Source of the DNA: an uncultured Micrococcales bacterium
GTDB taxonomy: Bacteria; Actinomycetota; Actinomycetes; Actinomycetales; Microbacteriaceae
NCBI GenBank assembly: GCA_913060985.1
Contig: CAJXTQ010000018.1
Location: forward strand, 1 to 9,545
DNA: 9,545 bases
Reading direction: 5' to 3'
The first letter of the stretch is position 1. Every line of letters begins with the position of its first letter. A program made the translations under genes and the position numbers. This document shows, piece after piece, positions 1 through 5,699 of this stretch. Below the pieces are notes generated by a model. That model was given only the letters and a program-made list of their open reading frames with translations, did no database searches and was not told the origin of the DNA.

Positions 1-473
1 TGGAGCGCGACCCCGCGACCAGGTCGGCTCTTGAGCTTGTGCTGACCTCTCATGGGTTTCATGCAATTCTCTGGCACAGGCTCTGGCACGTCATCTACAA
101 GGCAAAACTACGAACGCTTTCCAGGATGCTTGCGAACATAACACGATGGCTAACAGGAATTGAGATTCACCCTGGAGCGAGAATTGGCAAACGGGTTGTA
201 ATTGATCACGGCATGGGAGTTGTGATTGGAGAGACTGCCGAAATTGGCGATGACGTTTTGCTCTATCACGGCGTAACCCTCGGTGGTAAATCACTAAAAG
301 AGGGTAAGCGCCATCCAACTGTTGGAAGTAACGTAATTATTGGTGCTGGTGCGAAACTGATTGGTCCAATAGTGATTGGCGATAATGTCAAAATCGGTGC
401 CAATGCGGTTGTCACAAAAGACGTTCCAGATGGAAATACCGCGGTTGGCGAAAACCGGTTTATTCAGAATTAG
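1..473 (+). CDS. cysE: Serine O-acetyltransferase, 3' part (5' end outside window)
   Basis: Transfers acetyl from acetyl-CoA to L-serine, giving O-acetylserine for cysteine synthesis in the cytoplasm. The reading frame is open to the left edge (codons from base 3). The upstream residues ERDPATRSALEL fit the N-terminal helical domain of CysE, so the GTG at 39 is not the start. Left-handed beta-helix hexapeptide repeats follow (IEIHPGARIG, VVIGETAEIG, VTLGG, IGAGAKLIG, VKIGANAVV). The catalytic Asp-His pair in VVIDHG is at bases 204-209, and the acetyl-CoA/serine-site RHP motif is at about 309-317. This is the short actinobacterial type. The C-terminus is odd: after NTAVG the usual VPA(K/R) tail is replaced by ENRFIQN and the protein stops, so the flexible tail that contacts cysteine synthase in some species is probably absent. 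The stop TAG (471-473) overlaps the stop of the convergent flavoprotein gene. cysK is the common upstream neighbour in the family but lies outside the window. Confidence 0.95.
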   Translation, partial: ERDPATRSALELVLTSHGFHAILWHRLWHVIYKAKLRTLSRMLANITRWLTGIEIHPGARIGKRVVIDHGMGVVIGETAEIGDDVLLYHGVTLGGKSLKEGKRHPTVGSNVIIGAGAKLIGPIVIGDNVKIGANAVVTKDVPDGNTAVGENRFIQN

Positions 474-1651
474 ATTTTCTGCCTCCAGGCGGAAAAACTT
501 CGAATGCTTCCCGAATGTGGCTTTCTAAGCCAAAGCCAGGGGTGAAGTTCGGCGAAATCGGCCTGAATTTTTTGAAAACTTGGAACCGGCGCCCAGGTCA
601 CGGCAAAGTTTTTTGTTCGTATGATCTCTTTGGGATCATCAAGAAAAACTTCTAAGTCTCTTCTTTGTGCGAGATCTTTCAGTGTCTCCAGATAAAAAAC
701 AATCCGCTTCGATGAAAGCCGAAGTTTTTCTAGGGCAGGCTTATTGAACACAAAAACCACCGGCAAGTCAGGGTGAGCTTGCAAAGCAGGATCCGCATCC
801 CCCAAGGACTCAATTGTTAGAAACACCGCCTCTGGTTTCTCCCTATTGACGACATCCCTTGGCCCCTGAGTCAGACTTGGATTTGGGTCATGCTCGGTTA
901 GCGGGTGCTTGTCTAGTCTCTCAAGCTGGGCCTCTTCTGGGAAATCCTCAATAGGGCAGTTTTTGTTTAGCGGGCACTTAGAGCACAATCCCGGGGCACG
1001 TTTGTTGACCTGCCATCTGGAGTATCCATAAGGTCTTCCAGTTCCACTGCCAACCGTCCACTGCCAGCCGGCAAGATTGGCAGCACGAGAGCCATCAAGA
1101 AGGTGCTGATAGAAAATCTCCTGTCCTGAGAGCCACCCCTCGCCATTCAAAACGGTCCATTCGCTTGCAAGCCACATCCTGGTTTGGTTGACTAGCCAGC
1201 CCTTGGTCTCTAATTCATTGACTACCGTGTCAACACAAAGCATCTCTCTGCGCCAACCGTAGCCCTCAGACTTCCAAGGAACATAAAAGCGAAAGTTCTC
1301 GAATAGGTCTTTACCCAATCGGGCATAAAGGTGCCTGGCATATTCCTGCCACAACAATTCATCTTGAAACTTCGAAACATCCTTTGAGGGGCCTCCAACC
1401 GAATTCCAAACGCGCTCAAGTGGCAATAGGTTGTGACGAATGTAGGGGCTTAGGACACTGGCGCCGCGTGTGGATTCCGGGAAAACCTGGGACCTGTTCT
1501 GAGCATATCCTGCCACCTTGAAATCATTGAGAGCCTGATCGGCAGCCGTTTGTCCGCCCTTAATCGGGCTGACCGTAAGCTCGTCAAGAGTCAGTTCACT
1601 GAAATGTTTTTCAAAGAGTTCTTCAATTGACTCATCCAGGTTTATTCGCAC
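470..1651 (-). CDS. Photolyase/cryptochrome-like FAD protein with four-Cys motif and C-terminal antenna-like domain
   Basis: A 393-residue flavoprotein related to DNA photolyases, in unusual domain order. Residues 31-81 (GGQTAADQAL, YAQNRS, SVLSPYIRHNLL, LERVW) and 97-235 (DELLWQEYARHL, GWLVNQTRMWLASEW, HLLDGSRAANLAGWQW) match the FAD_binding_7 domain. Only about 28 residues precede it, so the normal N-terminal antenna domain is missing. The only four cysteines are C139 (in REMLCVD), C223, C226 and C232 (LCSKCPLNKNCP), a pattern like the [4Fe-4S] ligands of iron-sulfur photolyases and like a short FAD-only family in cyanobacteria that I know from memory. Residues 270-375 then look like a photolyase Rossmann domain (DADPAL, LPVVFVF, KRIVFYLETLKDLAQ, LEVFLDDPKEII). 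The start is GTG; an in-frame TAG lies directly upstream, so it cannot be longer. No good ribosome site is visible. It lies 39 bases downstream of ychF on the same strand and is probably cotranscribed. A DNA-repair or light-sensing role is inferred; substrate unknown. Confidence 0.85.
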   Translation of the reverse strand: MRINLDESIEELFEKHFSELTLDELTVSPIKGGQTAADQALNDFKVAGYAQNRSQVFPESTRGASVLSPYIRHNLLPLERVWNSVGGPSKDVSKFQDELLWQEYARHLYARLGKDLFENFRFYVPWKSEGYGWRREMLCVDTVVNELETKGWLVNQTRMWLASEWTVLNGEGWLSGQEIFYQHLLDGSRAANLAGWQWTVGSGTGRPYGYSRWQVNKRAPGLCSKCPLNKNCPIEDFPEEAQLERLDKHPLTEHDPNPSLTQGPRDVVNREKPEAVFLTIESLGDADPALQAHPDLPVVFVFNKPALEKLRLSSKRIVFYLETLKDLAQRRDLEVFLDDPKEIIRTKNFAVTWAPVPSFQKIQADFAELHPWLWLRKPHSGSIRSFSAWRQKI

Positions 1652-1690
1652 CTAAAGCAAAAGTTGCATCACTGATTGATAATTCCCGAA

Positions 1691-2764
1691 TTAGTTGTTG
1701 AACCTGAACTCGACCACGTCTCCATCCTGCATGACGTAATCTTTACCCTCGAGTCGAACCTTGCCATTCGCCTTGGCCTCGGCCATAGATCCGAGGCTGT
1801 CTAGATCTTCAAAGCTGACAACTTCTGCTTTGATAAAGCCTTTTTCAAAATCGGTGTGAATAACACCTGCAGCCTGGGGTGCTTTCCAACCCTTGCGTAT
1901 TGTCCAAGCCCTTGATTCCTTAGGACCCGCAGTCAGGTAGGTCTGTAACCCAAGGGTCTCGAATCCGATTCGTGCAAGCTGGTCCAGTCCACTCTCCTCT
2001 TGACCGAGACTTTGCAAAAGTTCACTTGCCTCTTCAGCACTTAGGTCAATTAATTCACTTTCAACTTTGGCATCTAAAAACACCGCCTCAGCTGGAGCTA
2101 CCAAAGACTTCAATTCACTCATTTTTGAGTCATCCGTCAGCACGCCCTCATCAACATTGAAAACAAAAAGCATCGGCTTGGCTGTTAGAAGTCCCAATTC
2201 TTTGATTGGTTCTGTGTCAAAACCGGCAACGCTGAGTGGCTTTCCGCCGTTGAGAATCTCAGTTGCCTCCTCGATGGCCTGCAAGACCTCAGGTTCAGTC
2301 TTTTTTGCCTTTACTTCTTTTTCAACTCGGGCCTTTGCCTTTTCAAGAGTTTGCAGATCCGCAAGTATTAGCTCGGTGTTGATGGTCTCGATATCGCTGG
2401 ATGGCGAAACTTTGCCATCAACATGAACTACATCACCGTCAGAAAAACCTCTCACCACCTGAGCGATTGCATCTGCTTCGCGTATGTTTGCCAAAAACTG
2501 ATTACCCAGCCCCTCGCCCTCACTTGCTCCTTTGACAATGCCGGCGATATCCACAAAAGAAACAGCGGCTGGCAGTATTTCCTTGCTTTGAAAAATTTCC
2601 GCAAGCCTGGAAAGCCTCTGGTCAGGGAGGTTCACAACCCCAATATTTGGCTCAATGGTTGCAAACGGATAGTTTGCAGCGAGCGCGTTGTTTTTGGTCA
2701 GTGCATTAAATAGCGTCGACTTTCCGACATTCGGCAATCCGACAATTCCAATAGTTAGGGCCAC
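1691..2764 (-). CDS. ychF: Redox-regulated ribosome-associated ATPase YchF (Obg family)
   Basis: Obg-like P-loop ATPase that binds ribosomes and is linked to stress and oxidative responses. The 357-residue length is normal for the family. Walker A is GLPNVGKST (residues 9-17), the G3 motif is DIAGIVKGA (72-80), and the G4 position reads NVDE (203-206) instead of NKxD. This is the YchF signature behind its preference for ATP over GTP. A coiled-coil insertion covers about 130-170. A TGS domain forms the C-terminus (RAWTIRKG, APQAAGVIHTDFEKGF, ending DGDVVEFRFN). The start is GTG at 2764-2762, giving the canonical N-terminus VALTIGIVGLPN. No Shine-Dalgarno is present on this strand; instead a TAAACT hexamer sits six bases before the GTG, suggesting a leaderless transcript. 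It diverges from the exonuclease gene across 12 bases and is followed by the photolyase-like gene. Confidence 0.97.
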   Translation of the reverse strand: MALTIGIVGLPNVGKSTLFNALTKNNALAANYPFATIEPNIGVVNLPDQRLSRLAEIFQSKEILPAAVSFVDIAGIVKGASEGEGLGNQFLANIREADAIAQVVRGFSDGDVVHVDGKVSPSSDIETINTELILADLQTLEKAKARVEKEVKAKKTEPEVLQAIEEATEILNGGKPLSVAGFDTEPIKELGLLTAKPMLFVFNVDEGVLTDDSKMSELKSLVAPAEAVFLDAKVESELIDLSAEEASELLQSLGQEESGLDQLARIGFETLGLQTYLTAGPKESRAWTIRKGWKAPQAAGVIHTDFEKGFIKAEVVSFEDLDSLGSMAEAKANGKVRLEGKDYVMQDGDVVEFRFNN

Positions 2765-2766
2765 TC

Positions 2767-2772
2767 GAGGAG
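2767..2772 (+). promoter_or_regulatory. Ribosome binding site GAGGAG of the exonuclease gene
   Basis: GAGGAG lies four bases before the ATG at 2777 and fixes that codon as the start of the DEDDh exonuclease. It is inside the 12-base divergent gap with ychF. The exonuclease promoter must therefore lie within the ychF coding region; AATAGT at 2750-2755 is a weak -10 candidate. Confidence 0.8.
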
Positions 2773-2776
2773 TTTA
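2771..2776 (-). promoter_or_regulatory. Candidate -10 element (TAAACT) for leaderless ychF mRNA
   Basis: Read on the minus strand, TAAACT fits the actinobacterial -10 pattern TAnnnT. It is separated by exactly six bases (CCTCGA) from the GTG of ychF, which would place the transcription start on the first base of the start codon. No clear -35 is visible. The hexamer shares two bases with the ribosome binding site of the divergent exonuclease gene. Inferred from position and pattern only. Confidence 0.5.
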
Positions 2777-3352
2777 ATGGAAGATGTGTCATTGAACTTC
2801 ACCGCCATAGATTTTGAAACGGCAAATAAATCTCCAGCATCGCCATGTGCGGTTGGTTTAGTGAAAGTCCGAGACGGTGAAATTACAGACAGTCTCTCGA
2901 TGCTTTTTAAGCCCCCGTTTCCAAATGATTTTTTCCACTCAACGAATATTTCTGTCCACGGGATAACCCCAGAGATGGTTATTGATGCCCCCTCCTGGGA
3001 GGAGGCAATCATTGAACTTTTGCTGTTTGTCGAATCGGATACCTTGATTGCACACAATGCTGGGTTTGATATCGGTGTGCTCAGGGCAAGCGCAGAGGCA
3101 ATTAATTTCGATTTGCCGAACTATTCGTATGGTTGTTCGCTGAGGATGTCCAGAAAAACCTACAATCTTGATTCCTACAGATTGAATTCGGTTGCCTATG
3201 CGATTGGCCACGAAGAATTCAATCATCATGATGCCCTGGCAGACAGCGATGCCTGCGCGAGGATTGTTTTACATATGGCTGATCGACACGAGGTCGAGTC
3301 GCTGGAAGATTTGATGCAAAAAACTTCAGAGCGAATAAAAACTGTGTTCTAA
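2777..3352 (+). CDS. DEDDh-family 3'-5' exonuclease (DnaQ-like)
   Basis: A stand-alone exonuclease domain of 191 residues, expected to remove nucleotides from 3' ends of DNA or RNA using two metal ions. The four acidic ligands and the catalytic histidine are all visible: D12 and E14 in AIDFETA (ExoI), D98 in AHNAGFDIGVL (ExoII), and H151 with D156 in HHDALADSDA (ExoIII), giving the DEDDh subtype. FHSTNISVHGITPEMV matches the conserved IHGIT segment. No BRCT, UvrC-like or helicase domain follows, so it is not the DNA polymerase III alpha chain or a DinG-type fusion. Its substrate cannot be told from sequence; epsilon-like proofreading or an oligoribonuclease-type role are both possible, though the IHGIT type favours DnaQ-like DNA exonucleases. 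The ATG has a strong GAGGAG site. rmuC follows after 36 bases on the same strand. Confidence 0.9.
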   Translation: MEDVSLNFTAIDFETANKSPASPCAVGLVKVRDGEITDSLSMLFKPPFPNDFFHSTNISVHGITPEMVIDAPSWEEAIIELLLFVESDTLIAHNAGFDIGVLRASAEAINFDLPNYSYGCSLRMSRKTYNLDSYRLNSVAYAIGHEEFNHHDALADSDACARIVLHMADRHEVESLEDLMQKTSERIKTVF

Positions 3353-3360
3353 AAACTAAA

Positions 3361-3389
3361 TGTCTCTATCCACTGCGATAGTTGAGACA
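3361..3389 (+). repeat. Imperfect inverted repeat at the rmuC start, overlapping a -10-like hexamer
   Basis: TGTCTC (3361-3366) pairs with GAGACA (3384-3389) and TATC (3367-3370) pairs with GATA (3377-3380), around a six-base centre, with three unpaired bases (GTT) on the right arm. The right arm ends on the first base of the rmuC ATG. GATAGT (3377-3382) inside it ends six bases before that ATG and matches four of six positions of TATAAT, so it may be a leaderless -10. It could be an operator, a hairpin ending the exonuclease message, or chance. No T-run follows, so a classical terminator is unlikely. Confidence 0.35.
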
Positions 3390-4576
3390 TGGATGTTCTA
3401 TCAATACTTATTGGCCTTGCACTGGGCTTAGCAATCGGATTAGTGGTCGGCTTCTTTGTATTCAGAAAAAAGGATGCCGGAAGCTTGGAAATTGAACTTG
3501 CCACCGCCAAAGCCAATGAATCGGCCCTGCGAGAGCAGATTGCCTCAATGCAGGATCAGCAAGAGCAGGCGAGAAAACGTGAGCAAGAGCAAAACAGAGT
3601 TTTACAGGAGCTTGCTCCTGTCAAAGACAGGCTCGATCAAATGCAAAAAATTGTCTCTGAACTAGAGCGCGAGCGCACTGAGCAATTCACAACCATCAAA
3701 GAACAGCTACGTAGCTCACATACTGCTCAGCAGGAGCTTCAGAACACCACCAGGGTGCTTGCAGGTGCCATGAGTAACAACCAGGTCAGAGGACAGTGGG
3801 GAGAGCTCACGCTGCGCAGGTTGCTTGAGCAGACAGGAATGGTCAAACATGTTGATTTTTATGAGCAGTTCAACTCGGAAAACAGTGATGGCAAAACCAT
3901 AAAACCAGACGTTGTAATCCACATGCCAGATGGCAAGTACGTCGCCGTTGATTCAAAGGTTCCCTTCAATAACTATCAGCGAGCATTCGAAATAAGTGAA
4001 CTAAGCGATGACTCTGAGCTCAGTCGCAGGGATCAGTTGCTGAAGCAAAGTGCCAAGGACGTTAAGGCACGGATTGATGAGATCAGTAAAAAGGACTACT
4101 ACTCAGGACTTCCGGAATCCCCTGAATTCACAATCATGTTTATGCCAAGTGAGTCGCTGCTTTCGGCGACTCTGGAAGCTGAACCGGGATTATTGGAGGA
4201 AGCGTTTGAAAAAAGAGTTGCGGTTGTTTCTCCAGTGAGCTTTTACTCAGCAATCAAAACAATTTCTTATGCATGGAGACAGCAGGCGGCAGAGGAGACA
4301 ATCCAGGAGGTTCTGGATTTGGGATCGAAGCTTTATCGAACTGTGAGAGTGGTAGCAGAGCATGCCCAAAAACTCGGAAAAGAACTCAACAGCTCGGTCA
4401 CCGCATACAACGCCTTCGCCTCATCTTTGGAGCGGAATATGCTCACTGCGACCAGGCAGGTGAATGAGCACTCCCGAGACTCACTGAGCGGAGGAAGAGA
4501 GATACCTGTTCTGGAGGAAATTGAGGAGGCTACTTCCAATTTCACCAAGCCAGAACTAACGGCAGATGAAGAATAG
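3389..4576 (+). CDS. rmuC: DNA recombination protein RmuC
   Basis: Membrane-anchored RmuC-family protein; in E. coli the family limits recombination at inverted repeats and is predicted to act as a nuclease. Residues 4-25 form one hydrophobic N-terminal segment (ILIGLALGLAIGLVVGFF) followed by RKK, giving a cytoplasmic C-terminus. About 30-120 is a charged, Gln/Glu-rich coiled coil. The RmuC domain (PF02646) runs from about 128 to 375, with QVRGQWGELTLRRLLEQTGM as its signature and PDVVIHMPDGKYVAVDSKVPF as the PD-(D/E)xK-like core. The acidic tail after about 375 is low in conservation. Length (395) is normal for Actinobacteria. The start ATG has no convincing Shine-Dalgarno; see the inverted repeat entry. 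It follows the DEDDh exonuclease after 36 bases, so the two may form a DNA-processing pair, by context only. Confidence 0.95.
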   Translation: MDVLSILIGLALGLAIGLVVGFFVFRKKDAGSLEIELATAKANESALREQIASMQDQQEQARKREQEQNRVLQELAPVKDRLDQMQKIVSELERERTEQFTTIKEQLRSSHTAQQELQNTTRVLAGAMSNNQVRGQWGELTLRRLLEQTGMVKHVDFYEQFNSENSDGKTIKPDVVIHMPDGKYVAVDSKVPFNNYQRAFEISELSDDSELSRRDQLLKQSAKDVKARIDEISKKDYYSGLPESPEFTIMFMPSESLLSATLEAEPGLLEEAFEKRVAVVSPVSFYSAIKTISYAWRQQAAEETIQEVLDLGSKLYRTVRVVAEHAQKLGKELNSSVTAYNAFASSLERNMLTATRQVNEHSRDSLSGGREIPVLEEIEEATSNFTKPELTADEE

Positions 4577-4591
4577 ATAGCAAGCTGTGTA

Positions 4592-4597
4592 TATACT
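4592..4597 (+). promoter_or_regulatory. Candidate -10 box (TATACT) upstream of the pfkB-fba operon
   Basis: TATACT matches five of six positions of TATAAT and lies in the 93-base gap between rmuC and the kinase gene, the longest gap in the window. A start near 4604 would give a leader of about 65 bases. I see no convincing -35 hexamer, and no terminator-like hairpin for rmuC in the rest of the gap. Confidence 0.45.
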
Positions 4598-4658
4598 TTT
4601 CTGCTAAGGCCGCGCGACGAAGAAGTTTCCGCTGAAGACAGTTCTTATCCGGAAAAAT

Positions 4659-4664
4659 AAGGAG
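4659..4664 (+). promoter_or_regulatory. Ribosome binding site AAGGAG that selects a TTG start
   Basis: AAGGAG sits five bases before the TTG at 4670. No ATG or GTG at suitable spacing exists, and the frame downstream of the TTG begins the conserved beta strand of the kinase, so this site decides the unusual start codon. Confidence 0.8.
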
Positions 4665-4669
4665 TCCAT

Positions 4670-5692
4670 TTGTCCGGCGAAAAATCACCAATCATCACCC
4701 TTACCCCTTCCCCTACCCTGGATCGAACCTACTTTGTAAAAAGACTTGTTGAAGGAGGGGTCAACCGCGCTGACGATGTCAATGAGGAATTGGCCGGTAA
4801 AGGCATCAATGTCTCCAGGGCTCTCCAGCTTGCAAATATCAGCGCACCTGGGGTTGTTCCAATTGGAAATGCTGATCCGGCGGTATTGGAGAGAACCGGT
4901 TCAACAAGTTTTTTGGTCCCACTATGGGTTGATGGAACTCTTAGGGTCTCGACCACGATTATCGAAAACAATGGCCCAACCACCAAGGTGAACGAACACC
5001 CGCGCCCACTGAAGCAATCGGACTGGGATGAAGTGGTTTCGCTGACATTGAAGCTTCTGAAAGAAAACGGTTCTCACTGGCTGGTTGTTGCTGGAGCGCA
5101 CCCAAAAATTATCGAAACCGATGAGGTTATTGATCTCGTTCCGCTATTTGAGCAGGCGAAGGCCATGGGTGTGAAGGTGGTGTTGGACACCAGTGGTGAA
5201 CCGCTCAGGTACTGGGCCAGAAAAGGTGTAGCCACAATCATGAAGCCAAATGGCGAGGAGCTTGCAAGTTGTGTGGGCAGGACCCTAAACACGCTGAATG
5301 ATGTAGTCGAGGCAGCCAGGGAGCTCAACAGCTGGGGTGTCGAGTGCGTGCTTGCGTCTCTGGGTGTTGACGGAATGCTGGCTGTAACAAAAACTGATGC
5401 GGTGCACGCCTTCACTCCCCCGGTTCGCGTTATCAACACCGTAGGAGCTGGAGACTCAACAGTTGCAGGATTTCTTTCGGCAGTCACACAGAACCAGACC
5501 GATGATGCTGGACTCTATGGAGTGGGTTTTGACATTGCCAAAGGTGTCAAAGAAGCAGTTCGCTGGGGTGGAGCAAAAGTTCAGCAGCCAACCAGTGGTT
5601 TGAAATCAATTGATAACCTGCCAATAGGGGTTGTGTTGGAGAACCCAGACCTTTCTGCCTCGCTTCGTGAGCCGGCAGAGTTCGAACACTAG
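4670..5692 (+). CDS. PfkB-family sugar-phosphate kinase (1-phosphofructokinase-like)
   Basis: Ribokinase/PfkB-superfamily kinase of 340 residues, likely phosphorylating a fructose phosphate to fructose 1,6-bisphosphate. ITLTPSPTLDRTYFV at the N-terminus and LAGKGINVSRAL (41-52) match the FruK/LacC substrate site, TKVNEHPRPL (105-114) the hexose-phosphate loop, KPNGEEL (192-198) a conserved core motif, and INTVGAGDSTVAGF (255-268) the ATP/anion-hole motif with catalytic base D262. The start is TTG with a good ribosome site. The closest named families are 1-phosphofructokinase (FruK), tagatose-6-phosphate kinase (LacC) and PfkB-type 6-phosphofructokinase; sequence alone does not separate them. 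No fructose PTS gene is in view, and the next gene, eight bases downstream, is fba. That favours a role in making fructose 1,6-bisphosphate for glycolysis. It is about 30 residues longer than typical FruK, partly in the last 30 residues. Confidence 0.88.
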   Translation: MSGEKSPIITLTPSPTLDRTYFVKRLVEGGVNRADDVNEELAGKGINVSRALQLANISAPGVVPIGNADPAVLERTGSTSFLVPLWVDGTLRVSTTIIENNGPTTKVNEHPRPLKQSDWDEVVSLTLKLLKENGSHWLVVAGAHPKIIETDEVIDLVPLFEQAKAMGVKVVLDTSGEPLRYWARKGVATIMKPNGEELASCVGRTLNTLNDVVEAARELNSWGVECVLASLGVDGMLAVTKTDAVHAFTPPVRVINTVGAGDSTVAGFLSAVTQNQTDDAGLYGVGFDIAKGVKEAVRWGGAKVQQPTSGLKSIDNLPIGVVLENPDLSASLREPAEFEH

Positions 5693-5695
5693 GAG
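5691..5695 (+). promoter_or_regulatory. Ribosome binding site AGGAG of fba, overlapping the kinase stop codon
   Basis: AGGAG begins at the second base of the kinase stop codon TAG (5690-5692) and lies four bases before ATG 5700. It selects that ATG over an in-frame ATG at 5631 inside the kinase gene, and suggests translational coupling of the two genes. Confidence 0.85.
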
Positions 5696-5699
5696 AGAA

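Noticed and set aside
2067..2426. A 119-codon open frame on the plus strand
   Set aside because: Antisense to the middle of ychF; Ser-rich, no ribosome site and no recognisable domain.
4577..4669. Possible terminator for rmuC or a riboswitch in the 93-base gap
   Set aside because: I found no stable GC-rich hairpin followed by a T-run and no recognisable riboswitch core; only a -10-like TATACT and the AAGGAG site stand out.
5074..5487. A 137-codon open frame on the minus strand
   Set aside because: Antisense to the PfkB-family kinase, which has clear motifs; the translation is Ser/Thr-rich and low in complexity, as for an antisense frame.
5631..5699. A 23-codon N-terminal extension of fba starting inside the kinase gene
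   Set aside because: The conserved aldolase N-terminus starts at ATG 5700, which has an AGGAG site; the extension is out-of-frame kinase sequence without resemblance to aldolases.
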